A DNA stretch of 64,000 nt from Alkalihalophilus marmarensis DSM 21297 (GTDB taxonomy: Bacteria; Bacillota; Bacilli; Bacillales; Bacillaceae_D). Position numbers and translations under genes: made by a program. The stretch covers positions 62,001 through 126,000 of the forward strand of contig NZ_ATAE01000056.1 in the NCBI RefSeq assembly GCF_000474275.2, read 5' to 3'. Shown in pieces: positions 33,867 to 42,979 of this stretch (position 1 is its first letter; each line of letters begins with the position of its first letter). The notes under the pieces are model-generated. The model searched no databases and had not been told where the DNA came from. It saw only the letters and a program-made list of their open reading frames with translations.

Positions 33867-35540
33867 ATGAGCAACAAGAAGAAGAAACCGAATATTCTTA
33901 TCTTGATGGTGGACCAGCAGCGGTATCCTGCAGTGTATGAAACAAACGAAGTAAAGAAGTGGTGTAAAGAGAATTTATGCGCTCAGCAGATGCTTAAGAA
34001 AAATGGGATGGTATTTACTAATCATTATGCGGCAAGCACCGCCTGTTCTCCAAGCCGGACCACTTTATATACAGGACAATATCCTTCCCTTCATGGAGTC
34101 ACCCAAACGACAGGAGTGGCTAAAGGAGTTTTTGATCCAGATGTTTTTTGGCTTGATGCGAATACCGTACCGACAATGGGTCATTATTTTCGCACTGCGG
34201 GCTACGAAACATTTTGGAAGGGAAAATGGCATGCGTCAGATGAAGATATTTTCATCCCTGGAACCCATGATGCGTACTCAAGCTATAACCTAGACACAGG
34301 CGTCCCTGAAAAAGACAAGGTAAAAATGTATAAACAAGCAAACAGGCTGGATGCGTTTGGCTTCTCTGGCTGGATTGGGCCTGAGCCTCATGGAACGGAC
34401 CCGCGGAATTCGGCTTCTTCTGCCGCAACTGGTATGAGCGGCCGGGACCAAGTGTATGCAGAAGATACAGTAAAGCTGCTCGAAGCATTAGATAAGAAGA
34501 GTCAGAAAGAAGAGGAGCACAAGCCGTGGTTTGTGATGTGTTCCCTTGTTAATCCTCACGATATTGCCTTATACGGCGTGCTCACTGCTGTACAGCCGAA
34601 TTATCATTTTGAGGTAGACCAGACCTTGCCATTTATTCCGCCTGCTCCTACTGTAGAAGAATCCTTATCGACAAAACCGCGTGCGCAGGAGAGCTATCGT
34701 TATACGTATCCGAGAGCGCTTCAGCCGATTATAGATAATAATTTTTACAGACAGCTCTATTACAGCTTGCAAAAGAAAGCAGATCAAGAAATGGAAAAGG
34801 TCCTTAAAGTGCTGCAGCAATCTAGTTTTTGTGAAGATACGATTGTGCTGTTCACTTCAGATCATGGAGAGCTGTTAGGGGCACATGGCGGGTTGCATCA
34901 AAAGTGGTATAACATGTACGAAGAATCGATCCACGTGCCGCTCATCATCCATAATCCGCAGCTTTTTAACACTCCTCTTGAGACTGATATGCTGACGAGT
35001 CATGTGGATGTGCTGCCTACATTACTCGGTTTAGCAGGGGTAAAGGTAGAAAAAGTGCAAGCTAAGCTTTCAAAGAATCATACGGAAGTGCGTCCATTGG
35101 TTGGTAGAGATTTAAGCAAGTTAATCAAAGGCTCTGATGAGTTTCATGAGGCGGATGAGCCGATCTATTTTATGACAGATGATGATGTGACAAAAGGGCT
35201 GAACCAAACAACTGCTAGAGGAGAACCTTATCAATCTGTTCTGCAGCCGAACCATATTGAAGCAGTGATCGCAATACTTCCTAGCGGCAAAGGGAGTAAG
35301 AAAGAAGTTTGGAAATATGCTAGATACTTTGACATCCCTCGAGCAGATGGCGACCAAGAAAGAAAACATGTCCCTGATGAATTTGAATTGTACAATCTTA
35401 CGCAAGACCCGCTGGAAGAAAGAAATTTAGCGAATCCTCAATACGCTACCGAGCTTACAGGACGTATTCAAAAAGTACTGAGTGCGATCCTGGCTGAGCA
35501 ATCGAAGCAGAAAAGACTTGTGCCAAAAAAGAGTGAATAA
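33867..35540 (+). CDS. Type I sulfatase (formylglycine-dependent)
   Basis: The 557-residue protein is an alkaline-phosphatase-fold sulfatase. The formylglycine motif C-x-P-x-R is seen as CSPSR with Cys60, within ASTACSPSRTTLYTGQYPS. Metal ligands are expected in MVDQQ near Asp16 and in FTSDHGELLGAHG. There is no signal peptide, so it acts in the cytoplasm. It could release sulphate from sulphated sugars or esters, or act as a related phosphonate or choline-sulphate hydrolase. No formylglycine-generating enzyme or sulphate transporter lies next to it. The ATG follows CAGGGGGCGATG. Confidence 0.87.
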   Translation: MSNKKKKPNILILMVDQQRYPAVYETNEVKKWCKENLCAQQMLKKNGMVFTNHYAASTACSPSRTTLYTGQYPSLHGVTQTTGVAKGVFDPDVFWLDANTVPTMGHYFRTAGYETFWKGKWHASDEDIFIPGTHDAYSSYNLDTGVPEKDKVKMYKQANRLDAFGFSGWIGPEPHGTDPRNSASSAATGMSGRDQVYAEDTVKLLEALDKKSQKEEEHKPWFVMCSLVNPHDIALYGVLTAVQPNYHFEVDQTLPFIPPAPTVEESLSTKPRAQESYRYTYPRALQPIIDNNFYRQLYYSLQKKADQEMEKVLKVLQQSSFCEDTIVLFTSDHGELLGAHGGLHQKWYNMYEESIHVPLIIHNPQLFNTPLETDMLTSHVDVLPTLLGLAGVKVEKVQAKLSKNHTEVRPLVGRDLSKLIKGSDEFHEADEPIYFMTDDDVTKGLNQTTARGEPYQSVLQPNHIEAVIAILPSGKGSKKEVWKYARYFDIPRADGDQERKHVPDEFELYNLTQDPLEERNLANPQYATELTGRIQKVLSAILAEQSKQKRLVPKKSE

Positions 35541-35548
35541 GCAGGTTA

Positions 35549-35584
35549 CAACAGCCCTTTATCATCCTAGATAAAGGGCTGTTA
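35549..35584 (+). terminator. Hairpin after the sulfatase gene
   Basis: AACAGCCCTTTATC and GATAAAGGGCTGTT form a 14-bp stem. No T run follows, so it may terminate poorly or only protect the 3' end. Confidence 0.6.
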
Positions 35585-35685
35585 CGTGTGCACTGAAAAG
35601 TTGTTTGTTTAATAATGAGGTATATGGAAATAAATACATAGAGAGTGTAATGATAGAATAATTGATAGTTAAAAAGGAGGCACCT

Positions 35686-36171
35686 ATGGAGACACCAAAT
35701 ACTAGAAACAATATTGGTGAGAATAATTATTCTCGGCGTAATCTCTGGTCTGGGATTTTATTTGGAATTGGACTCATTGCTTTTGTGGATGAGATGGTCT
35801 TTCATCAGCTTTTACGCTGGCATCATTTCTATGATTTATCAACAACAGATATCGGTTTGATCTCTGACGGGTTATTCCATGCGTTTAGTTGGTTTGCTAC
35901 AATTGGCGGATTGTTTTTATTTGCTGATCTCAGACGGCGTTATGCTGTAAATAGTAAGCGGTGGTGGGGCGGTGTGTTTCTTGGTGCCGGAGCGTTTCAG
36001 CTGTATGACGGAATTGTTCAGCATAAAATAATGCGGATTCACCAAATTCGCTATGTAGAAAATGTCATTGTATATGACTTGGTTTGGAATATAGGGGCGA
36101 TAATCATGATTATTATTGGACTTATTTTAGTAAAACGTTCTAGTCATATAAGCCAGGAAAAGGGGGAGTAA
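35686..36171 (+). CDS. DUF2243 membrane protein
   Basis: The 161-residue product has four predicted helices with conserved histidines and aspartates: GIGLIAFVDEMVFHQLLRWHH, ISDGLFHAFSWF and GAFQLYDGIVQHKI. This is the DUF2243 pattern, often found next to CtaG-like genes, as here. The preferred ATG at 35686 has AAGGAGG at ideal spacing; an upstream GTG/ATG alternative at 35662 lacks one. The histidines suggest metal handling during oxidase assembly, but that is inference. Confidence 0.82.
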   Translation: METPNTRNNIGENNYSRRNLWSGILFGIGLIAFVDEMVFHQLLRWHHFYDLSTTDIGLISDGLFHAFSWFATIGGLFLFADLRRRYAVNSKRWWGGVFLGAGAFQLYDGIVQHKIMRIHQIRYVENVIVYDLVWNIGAIIMIIIGLILVKRSSHISQEKGE

Positions 36172-36174
36172 GGG

Positions 36175-36999
36175 ATGGAAGGACATCATCACCATCATCA
36201 ACACGCAATGGACGAGACCACGTTTGTGATGGCTGAGTGGATTTTAGCCACTCCCTTTATCATTTTGTTGGCAGCCTATTTAACTGCTGTCATCATTTCA
36301 AATCGCACGCATAAAAAATGGCCCGTTTATCGAGTTGTATTATGGATTGCGGGTACGGTTTTAGCAACAGTTTCTGTCTTAGGACCACTAGCTCAACTTG
36401 CACATGGGGATTTTGTTTGGCATATGGCTGGCCACTTATTCTTAGGTATGCTAGCCCCGCTATTCATGGTTCTTGCGGCTCCGATGACTCTGTTTTTACG
36501 GACTCTCCCTACACATGCTGCTAGAAAAGTAACAACCATTTTAAAATCAAAATTAGCTGCGTTTTATACTGACCCTATTGTCGCTTCTATATTAAATATA
36601 GGAGGACTTTGGATTCTCTACACCACAGAGCTTTATACGCTTATGCATGAGTATGTCATTCTTCATATTTTGATTCATTTCCATGTCTTTTTAGCAGGAT
36701 ATTTATTTACCCTCTCTATGATTTATATTGACCCAATGCCGCATATAAGAAGCTACCTATACCGTGCTGTTGTCCTAGTCCTAGCATTAGCAGGACATGG
36801 CATTCTATCAAAATATATTTATGCCAATCCTCCAGAAGGTGTTCTAAGAGCGCAAGCGGAAGCTGGGGGAATGTTGATGTATTACGGCGGGGATGCTGTA
36901 GATGTGATCATTATTTTTATCCTGTGCCTGCATTGGTATAGAGCGACTAAGCCTAAATTCCAGCAGATGAGGAGGCAGGCTGCGACTGAAAGTATGTAA
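36175..36999 (+). CDS. ctaG: Cytochrome c oxidase assembly factor CtaG
   Basis: The 274-residue protein has about seven helices and the Caa3-type CtaG pattern: WHMAGHLFLGMLAPLFMVLAAP, HVFLAGYLFTLSMIYIDPMP and a C-terminal GGDAVDVIIIF. CtaG is needed for functional caa3 oxidase in B. subtilis. The N-terminus carries a natural histidine run, HHHHHQH at residues 4-10, which could bind copper. It starts 3 bp after the DUF2243 gene, so the pair is co-translated. No oxidase structural genes are nearby. Confidence 0.88.
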   Translation: MEGHHHHHQHAMDETTFVMAEWILATPFIILLAAYLTAVIISNRTHKKWPVYRVVLWIAGTVLATVSVLGPLAQLAHGDFVWHMAGHLFLGMLAPLFMVLAAPMTLFLRTLPTHAARKVTTILKSKLAAFYTDPIVASILNIGGLWILYTTELYTLMHEYVILHILIHFHVFLAGYLFTLSMIYIDPMPHIRSYLYRAVVLVLALAGHGILSKYIYANPPEGVLRAQAEAGGMLMYYGGDAVDVIIIFILCLHWYRATKPKFQQMRRQAATESM

Positions 37000-37002
37000 A
37001 TT

Positions 37003-37035
37003 GTTCATCTTGCGTTCATAAACCTTCTTTATAAT
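37003..37035 (+). promoter_or_regulatory. Direct-repeat promoter of the two-component operon
   Basis: GTTCAT occurs at 37003-37008 and 37014-37019, 11 bp apart, then 10 bp separate the repeat from TATAAT at 37030-37035. No -35 hexamer fits. An 11-bp direct repeat just upstream of -10 is typical of OmpR-family activators, so autoregulation by the adjacent regulator is likely. The same arrangement precedes the MMPL gene at 44.6 kb. Confidence 0.6.
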
Positions 37036-37074
37036 AGAAGGAGCACGTATTCTAACTAAAATAGAGGGAAGAAG

Positions 37075-37776
37075 ATGAAACAAAAGACGTTAAGCGTATT
37101 AATTATAGAGGACGATCCTCATATTGCAGAGTTAATACAGTTATATATGGAGAAGCTGGGCTATTTGACGCAAGTGGCCTATGACGGAGAAGCTGGGCTT
37201 GAAGCCTATTACGAAACCTATCCTGACTTTATCTTTCTTGATATTATGCTGCCTAAAATAGACGGGTGGGAGTTATGCAAAGAAATTAGATGGGATAATA
37301 GAAAAATACCGATCATTATGTTGACAGGGAAAGGAGAAAGCCAAGATAAGATAAAGGGTCTTGATATCGGGGCAGATGACTATGTTGTGAAGCCTTTTGA
37401 CCCTAATGAACTGGTGGCTAGAATGAAGGCAGTTATGAGAAGAGCTGATCTTCTAAATGATGAAGATCAAGTCGTCTCCCTCTTAGGTCTTGTGGTTGAT
37501 AAGAAGGAGTATAAGGCAGCTGCAGGTGATAAGGAGATTACGATGCCGCCTAAAGAGCTGGACTTACTCTATTATTTGGCCAGTTACCCCAATCAGGTGT
37601 TTACTCGACAGCAGCTGCTTGATCAGATTTGGGGTTACGCATTTGAAGGTGATCCACGAACAATTGATGTTCATATTAAACGGATACGCGAGAAGTTGAC
37701 AGAGGCGGATGCAAAATGGACGATCAAAACAATTCGCGGAGTAGGGTACAAGTTTTTGGAGAAGCAACATGAGTAG
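37075..37776 (+). CDS. OmpR-family response regulator
   Basis: The 233-residue protein has a receiver domain (IIEDDP, phosphoacceptor Asp56 in FIFLDIMLPK, KPFDPNE) and a winged-helix DNA-binding domain from about residue 135 (RTIDVHIKRIREKL). It overlaps the following histidine kinase gene by 8 bp, so the two form a pair. The GTTCAT direct repeat upstream is its probable own target. The signal is unknown. The linked MMPL transporter suggests an envelope or toxic-compound response (inference). Confidence 0.88.
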   Translation: MKQKTLSVLIIEDDPHIAELIQLYMEKLGYLTQVAYDGEAGLEAYYETYPDFIFLDIMLPKIDGWELCKEIRWDNRKIPIIMLTGKGESQDKIKGLDIGADDYVVKPFDPNELVARMKAVMRRADLLNDEDQVVSLLGLVVDKKEYKAAAGDKEITMPPKELDLLYYLASYPNQVFTRQQLLDQIWGYAFEGDPRTIDVHIKRIREKLTEADAKWTIKTIRGVGYKFLEKQHE

Positions 37777-39193
37777 ACATCAGAATATTTTTACAAAGTT
37801 GTTCGGCACTTATTTTGTTATTATTTTGATTTCATTCTTTTTATTTAATTCTATCTTTCTCTACCTTTTTCATGTGAATATGTATGATGATTTTAAAGAA
37901 GGGTTTGCGTATTCAAAAGAGAAGATTGAAGCACATTTTGAGCTTGCTGACAGCGAAGGTTGGAGCGAGGAGCTTCTTGATGCCTCACTCGACATAAGTT
38001 TAAGCCAAATGAATAACAGCATTTATATCTACAATTCAGGTGCAGAGCGAGTTTACCAATCGAGCTATGACCAAGCCCCAAATCTTCAGGTTGATCGATC
38101 GATGGTTGAAGACGTGCTTCGGGGCGCGGAACTAGCTGAGGGAATGAGGGTGGATAACCGGCTTGTTTATACTATAGCTGAGCCGATTGATGTCACTGCG
38201 GGCACGCCTCATGTGATGGTCATGGTCTACTATGAATTAGATCATCAGTACAAACAGGTGCTGATCATGATTGGTTTAACCTTCACGATCACGATGGCGC
38301 TCACAGGATTTATCCTATGGTTTATCTCAAGAAGGCTGACTGCTCCGCTAAGGGAGATGAATCGAATTGCTCTTCAACTTGCTAAAGGAGATTTTTCTCA
38401 GCATGTACGGGTCAATTCTAAGGATGAAATCGGCCAGTTAGGCTCAACCTTCAATTATATGGCCAAAGAGCTTGAAAATATTGAGCAGATGCGGACAGAC
38501 TTTATCACCAATGTGTCTCATGACTTAAGGTCGCCGCTTACATCGATTAAAGGGTTTCTAACTGCACTCCTTGATGGAACGATTGCCGATCAACGAAAAA
38601 ACCATTATTATACGATCATGAAAAATGAAACGGAACGCTTGAGCAAGCTGGTAAATGATTTATTAGATGTGTCACAGCTTCAGCATGGTCATATTACGAT
38701 TAAGCCGACAACGTATAATTTGAGTGAACAGGTTCGTCTGATCGCCGCAAAAATGGAACCGCAGCTTCAAGCTTCAGACCTTTTTATCGAGCTTGAGGAA
38801 GAAGCGGGAGATGTGTATGTATTTGCAGATAAAGACCGAATTGAACAGGTGTTGATTAATCTAATAGAGAATGCGATTCATCATTCACCCCCAAAAAAGC
38901 CTGTTTATGTTCACTTATTACAAGAAGCTGAACAGGTGAAAGTGAGCATTGAAGATTTAGGTGAGGGCATTAAAGAAGAAGACCTTACCTACATTTGGGA
39001 GAGATTTTACAAAACAGATAAAGCTCGTTCCAAAAAAACGGGGACAGGAGTTGGTCTCTCCATCGTAAAATCGATCATTGACCTTCATCAGTCGTCCATT
39101 CAAGTGAAAAGTGAGGTTGGTATAGGTACGACGTTTACCTTTAACTTGCCTAAAAGCATGGAAAAAAAGGAGGGTACGAGTCAATTTAGATGA
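37769..39193 (+). CDS. Sensor histidine kinase
   Basis: The 474-residue kinase has a first helix at about 12-35, an extracellular sensor of about 130 residues (40-165), a second helix at about 165-187, and a HAMP domain (RRLTAPLREMNRIALQLAKG). The HisKA domain has phosphoacceptor His251 in TNVSHDLRSP. The ATPase domain has ENAIHHS, DLGEGI and GTGVGLSIVK. It is co-translated with the upstream regulator. The extracellular domain has no recognised family. Confidence 0.88.
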   Translation: MSRHQNIFTKLFGTYFVIILISFFLFNSIFLYLFHVNMYDDFKEGFAYSKEKIEAHFELADSEGWSEELLDASLDISLSQMNNSIYIYNSGAERVYQSSYDQAPNLQVDRSMVEDVLRGAELAEGMRVDNRLVYTIAEPIDVTAGTPHVMVMVYYELDHQYKQVLIMIGLTFTITMALTGFILWFISRRLTAPLREMNRIALQLAKGDFSQHVRVNSKDEIGQLGSTFNYMAKELENIEQMRTDFITNVSHDLRSPLTSIKGFLTALLDGTIADQRKNHYYTIMKNETERLSKLVNDLLDVSQLQHGHITIKPTTYNLSEQVRLIAAKMEPQLQASDLFIELEEEAGDVYVFADKDRIEQVLINLIENAIHHSPPKKPVYVHLLQEAEQVKVSIEDLGEGIKEEDLTYIWERFYKTDKARSKKTGTGVGLSIVKSIIDLHQSSIQVKSEVGIGTTFTFNLPKSMEKKEGTSQFR

Positions 39194-39218
39194 AAAGTTC
39201 GTTCTGAAATTATTGGGT

Positions 39219-39249
39219 AAAAGATCAACCTAAATAGGATTGGTCTTTT
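39219..39249 (+). terminator. Probable terminator after the kinase gene
   Basis: AAAAGA-CAACCTA and TAGG-TTGGTCTTTT can pair with one or two bulges. There is only a short T run. Confidence 0.45.
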
Positions 39250-39347
39250 GACTCTGCCATTAAATCTGTGGATCAATTAGGATAATATCTTTCCATATCG
39301 ACAAAATAATGGTAAGATTTTTTTGGACGAAATTTAATAGTGAAGAG

Positions 39348-39540
39348 AATAGGTGCTTTTAGAGTTTAATATACTCAAAGAAGTTAAAAGGGAAGTCGGT
39401 TAAAAGCCGACACGGACCCGCCACTGTAAAGGATTTGGTGAATTTAGTAAAGCCTCTCTCCATCCATCCACTAGAATTATACTAGGGGAGTTTGGAAAGA
39501 TTCCTAAGTCAGGAAACCTGCCTATTTTAACATCACTGCT
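39348..39540 (+). ncRNA. Cobalamin riboswitch
   Basis: The leader has the class features of the adenosylcobalamin aptamer: AGGTGCTTTTAGAG at the 5' side, AAAAGGGAAGTCGGTTAAAA, then GCCGACACGGACCCGCCACTGTA, and the B12 box AGTCAGGAAACCTGCC at 39507-39522. It is followed by an intrinsic terminator at 39609-39657, so ligand binding should stop transcription into the ABC importer. No cobalamin-synthesis gene is in the window. Confidence 0.93.
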
Positions 39541-39608
39541 AGACCTACGGGAGATTAGGGAGGTGGTTAGATTACGATTACATGGAATTAGTAGCATACT
39601 ATTTTCTG

Positions 39609-39657
39609 CAAAAGCGTTTCTGACCTCTAATTATTTATGTCAGATGCGCTTTTTTTT
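39609..39657 (+). terminator. Riboswitch-controlled terminator
   Basis: AAAAGCG-CTGAC and GTCAG-GCGCTTTT arms are followed by TTTTTTT, between the cobalamin aptamer and the importer start. It is the likely expression platform. Confidence 0.85.
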
Positions 39658-39678
39658 ATGAAAAAAGGAGGGAAGTTT

Positions 39679-41214
39679 ATGGAAAAACATTTCAAATGGC
39701 TATTAGTTTTTATTATTCTTACTTTTCTTTCAGCCTGTAACACCACTGTTCAACAAAATGCATTAGAGAGTATAGAAGAATCGGAATCTAAAACGTTTAA
39801 CGTAGCATTTACCTGGAGCCCTGCAAATTTAGATCCACACGGAAGCGAAGGGTGGGAAGTCATGCGAGCGGGTATCGCAGAGACCCTTATCATGTTAGAC
39901 GAAAACCTTGAACCTTCGCCATGGCTTGCAAAGAATTGGGAGCAAGAAGATAGTCAAACGTTTATATTATATTTGCAAGAAAACGTTTTATTTCATAATG
40001 GGACAAAAATGAATGCCGAAAGAGTTAAAGCATCATTAGAAAGATCGCTCGAAATGAATCAGAGGGCAAAAGATCTCCTGCAACTAGATTTGATTGAGGT
40101 ACTAGATGATCATTCTTTAAAATTGGTTACAAAAGAACCAAATGCAGCATTAATTGCTCATCTAGCTGACCCCAGTACAATCATAGCGGATGTATCGGTA
40201 ATTGATGACAATATTAATTCTCCAGTACTTACAGGGGCGTTTACCGTGAAACAATTTCAAAAAGATGAATTCCTTCTTGTGGAACGGTTTAAAGAATATT
40301 GGGGAGAGCCCTCATTAATCGATGAAATAACTATTCGATTTATATCAGATGGAAACACACGTCTAATGGCATTGCAAGCAGGGGAAGTAGATGCTGCAAC
40401 AGATATACCAATTGATAATATCCCAGTTATTGAAAGAGATAAGAACATAGAGATATTGACAGCTTCTTCATTACGTACCCATATGATGCTTTACAATTTT
40501 AATTCACCAATATTTGAAGAGCCTCTCCATCGACAAGCTATTGATAGCAGCATCCTTAAAGAAGAGATCGTTCAATCCGTAATGATGGGTAAAGGTGCCG
40601 TAGCTAACAGTCCTTTTGCAGATGTACTTCCCTTTGGCTCTATAAACTCTTCTGAGGAACGCCTCTCGTTGCCTTCTATATTGAAAGAAGCCGGTTGGGT
40701 GCGGGAAGAGACAGGCAATTGGATGAAGGGAGGAGAACCATTTGAAATAACGATGTTAACTTTTCCACAACGTCCAGAATTGACAGTGATGGCCGAGATC
40801 ATTCAAAATACGCTCCACCAAGAGGGTATCCTTGTTCATTTAAAGCAAGTTGAAAATATTGATGAAGCATTAAAGACAGAGCATTGGGATATGGCCATGT
40901 ACAGTATGTTAACCGCACATACAGGTGATCCTCAGTATTTTCTTAACATTTTTTATCATTCCAACAGTCCTTCTAATGTAAGTAATTATCAATCAGCAGC
41001 TATCGATGAATTAATAGAAGAGATTAATCGTACTAGTGATCAGGATAAAAGAAACACTCTTGCGTTAGAAATGCAAAATATGATTAACGAAGATCTGCCT
41101 CAATCATTCATCGTGTATCCGGAGACTGTTTTTGGGGCGCGCTCGAATGTGTCTGGTTTTAATCCTCACCCGATTGAATACTATTACATCCGTCCCGGTA
41201 TTAAGGTGGAATAG
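39679..41214 (+). CDS. NikA/Opp-type substrate-binding lipoprotein under B12 control
   Basis: The 511-residue protein has a lipoprotein signal ending LSAC with Cys20. A family 5 solute-binding domain follows (FNVAFTWSPANLDPHGSEGW, WLAKNWEQEDSQTF, VLFHNGTKMNAERV). NikA-type nickel-binding proteins are its closest general match. Control by a cobalamin riboswitch makes cobalt, or a corrinoid precursor, the more likely cargo. The true ATG at 39679 has AAAGGAGGG upstream; the frame opens earlier, inside the terminator. It is the first gene of a five-gene importer. Confidence 0.87.
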   Translation: MEKHFKWLLVFIILTFLSACNTTVQQNALESIEESESKTFNVAFTWSPANLDPHGSEGWEVMRAGIAETLIMLDENLEPSPWLAKNWEQEDSQTFILYLQENVLFHNGTKMNAERVKASLERSLEMNQRAKDLLQLDLIEVLDDHSLKLVTKEPNAALIAHLADPSTIIADVSVIDDNINSPVLTGAFTVKQFQKDEFLLVERFKEYWGEPSLIDEITIRFISDGNTRLMALQAGEVDAATDIPIDNIPVIERDKNIEILTASSLRTHMMLYNFNSPIFEEPLHRQAIDSSILKEEIVQSVMMGKGAVANSPFADVLPFGSINSSEERLSLPSILKEAGWVREETGNWMKGGEPFEITMLTFPQRPELTVMAEIIQNTLHQEGILVHLKQVENIDEALKTEHWDMAMYSMLTAHTGDPQYFLNIFYHSNSPSNVSNYQSAAIDELIEEINRTSDQDKRNTLALEMQNMINEDLPQSFIVYPETVFGARSNVSGFNPHPIEYYYIRPGIKVE

Positions 41215-41222
41215 TAGAGTAG

Positions 41223-42155
41223 ATGAGAGTTATTTGGTTTTTAAGCGAGCGTTTATTTCAGTTATTTTTAGTTGTAACTACAGTAGCAACCATTACTTTC
41301 TTATTGCTGCGTTTTACTCCCGGGGATCCTGCTTATATGTTGCTATCTGCAAATGATATGGCTGTTTCTGAAAATGCTTTAGAGGCACTTCGCGATGACC
41401 TTGGTCTTACGGATTCGATATGGATGCAATATAGACAATGGATTGTTGGAGTCTTCACCTGGCAATGGGGAACATCTTATATTTCTAATGAAGCTGTGGT
41501 AACAGAGCTATTAGCGCGTCTGCCTGCAACTATAGAGCTAGCCATAGCTGGATTAATTGTAATGGTGTTCACTACCATAAGTTTTGGATTACTAAGTGCT
41601 ATTTATTCAAATGGTTTGATTAATCGAGTGGGGCAAAGTTTGGCGTTGTTGGGTGCGGCAATTCCTACTTTTTGGCTGGCTTTTCTAATGATATATCTAT
41701 TCTCAGTAAAGCTTGGATGGTTCCCTACTATGGGAAGGGGAAACATGGGTCATATTATCTTGCCAGCTTTATCGCTTGGAATTGGAATAGGTGTAGTGTA
41801 TGCGAGGGTGCTAAGAAAAAACATGCTTGAAATGATGAATCAGCATTTTGTCAAAGCCTTACAAGCAGCGGGAATTTCACAGGCGCGCATCCTTGTCTTT
41901 CATGTGTTTAAACATGCAGCAATGCCGCTAATCACAATGCTTGGAACAAGTTTCGCCTTTATGCTTAGCGGCAGCATTATCATAGAAACAATCTTTAGCT
42001 GGCCTGGTCTTGGACGATATATTATAGAGGCTATCAATATGCGTGATTATCCAGTGATTCAAGGTTACGTAGTTTTTGCCACAATTTTGTTTATGAGTAT
42101 TCATATCATCGTTGATTTAGTTTACTTTATCATTGACCCAAGAATGCGGTATTAG
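41223..42155 (+). CDS. NikB-type ABC permease
   Basis: The 310-residue permease has six predicted helices and the DppB/NikB pattern: LLLRFTPGDPAYMLL after the first helix, and the EAA loop region ALQAAGISQARILVFHVFKHA for contact with the ATPases. It begins 8 bp after the binding-protein stop. With the next gene it forms the membrane channel of the B12-regulated importer. Confidence 0.9.
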   Translation: MRVIWFLSERLFQLFLVVTTVATITFLLLRFTPGDPAYMLLSANDMAVSENALEALRDDLGLTDSIWMQYRQWIVGVFTWQWGTSYISNEAVVTELLARLPATIELAIAGLIVMVFTTISFGLLSAIYSNGLINRVGQSLALLGAAIPTFWLAFLMIYLFSVKLGWFPTMGRGNMGHIILPALSLGIGIGVVYARVLRKNMLEMMNQHFVKALQAAGISQARILVFHVFKHAAMPLITMLGTSFAFMLSGSIIIETIFSWPGLGRYIIEAINMRDYPVIQGYVVFATILFMSIHIIVDLVYFIIDPRMRY

Positions 42156-42182
42156 GAGGGGGAGAGACTGTCTAACAAAAAA

Positions 42183-42974
42183 ATGAAAAAAAAGCTAAGT
42201 ATTATTGGACTGCTTTCCCTAGTCATCGTTGGTCTTTTAGCTCCATGGATTGTCCCGCATGACCCATTATTTATAAATTTAGATAACCGTCTAGCGCCTC
42301 CTGGTTTTACTTATCTATTTGGTACGGACCATCTAGGTCGTTGTATATTTTCAAGAATTATCTATGGAATTCGAGTAACGGTGTTTGCTGCTTCTATCAT
42401 TATGGTCATCACGGTAATGATTAGCTTGCCTCTTTCTCTAATAACGGGTTATTTACGAGGGTCTACTGATAACTTGTTTATGAGGGTTATCGATGGTATG
42501 TATGCCATTCCTGACTTTGTACTAACATTAGCAATCGTCGGTATGCTTGGGCCAAGCTTCATTAATATGATTATAGCTATAGTTATTGTACGATGGACAG
42601 ATTATGTAAGACTATTTCGCAGTTTTGTAATTAAAGCCAGCAAAGAGGACTATATTGCGTATGCACGAATTGCTGGTAATTCTCATATACGAATTTTGAG
42701 TATGTACATTTTACCTCATATTTTTCCTATGGTTCTTGTTTATGCTGCCCTTGATGTAGGTAGAATTGTCCTGCTCATATCAGGTTTGTCCTTTCTTGGT
42801 GTGGGTGCCCAGCCTCCCATGCCTGAATGGGGTGTCATGCTCCAGGATGCAACAGGTTATTTCCAAGTTGCTCCTCATGTTATGTTGTTTCCAGGCCTAG
42901 CAATCGTATTTTTTGTGTATTTAAGTCAGCTAGTCAGTAACCAATTTCAAAACTCTACTGCAAAAGAGGTGTAA
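42183..42974 (+). CDS. NikC-type ABC permease
   Basis: The 263-residue permease has a first helix, then FGTDHLGRCIFSRIIYGIRV, the conserved entry to the DppC/NikC core, and the EAA loop YARIAGNSHIRILSMYILPH. The ATG at 42183 lacks a ribosome binding site at normal distance. GGAGGGGG at about 42155-42162 instead fits an in-frame CTG at 42168, which would add five residues (CTG TCT AAC AAA AAA). A CTG start is unusual, so the start is left at ATG. Confidence 0.88.
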   Translation: MKKKLSIIGLLSLVIVGLLAPWIVPHDPLFINLDNRLAPPGFTYLFGTDHLGRCIFSRIIYGIRVTVFAASIIMVITVMISLPLSLITGYLRGSTDNLFMRVIDGMYAIPDFVLTLAIVGMLGPSFINMIIAIVIVRWTDYVRLFRSFVIKASKEDYIAYARIAGNSHIRILSMYILPHIFPMVLVYAALDVGRIVLLISGLSFLGVGAQPPMPEWGVMLQDATGYFQVAPHVMLFPGLAIVFFVYLSQLVSNQFQNSTAKEV

Positions 42975-42979
42975 ATGGT

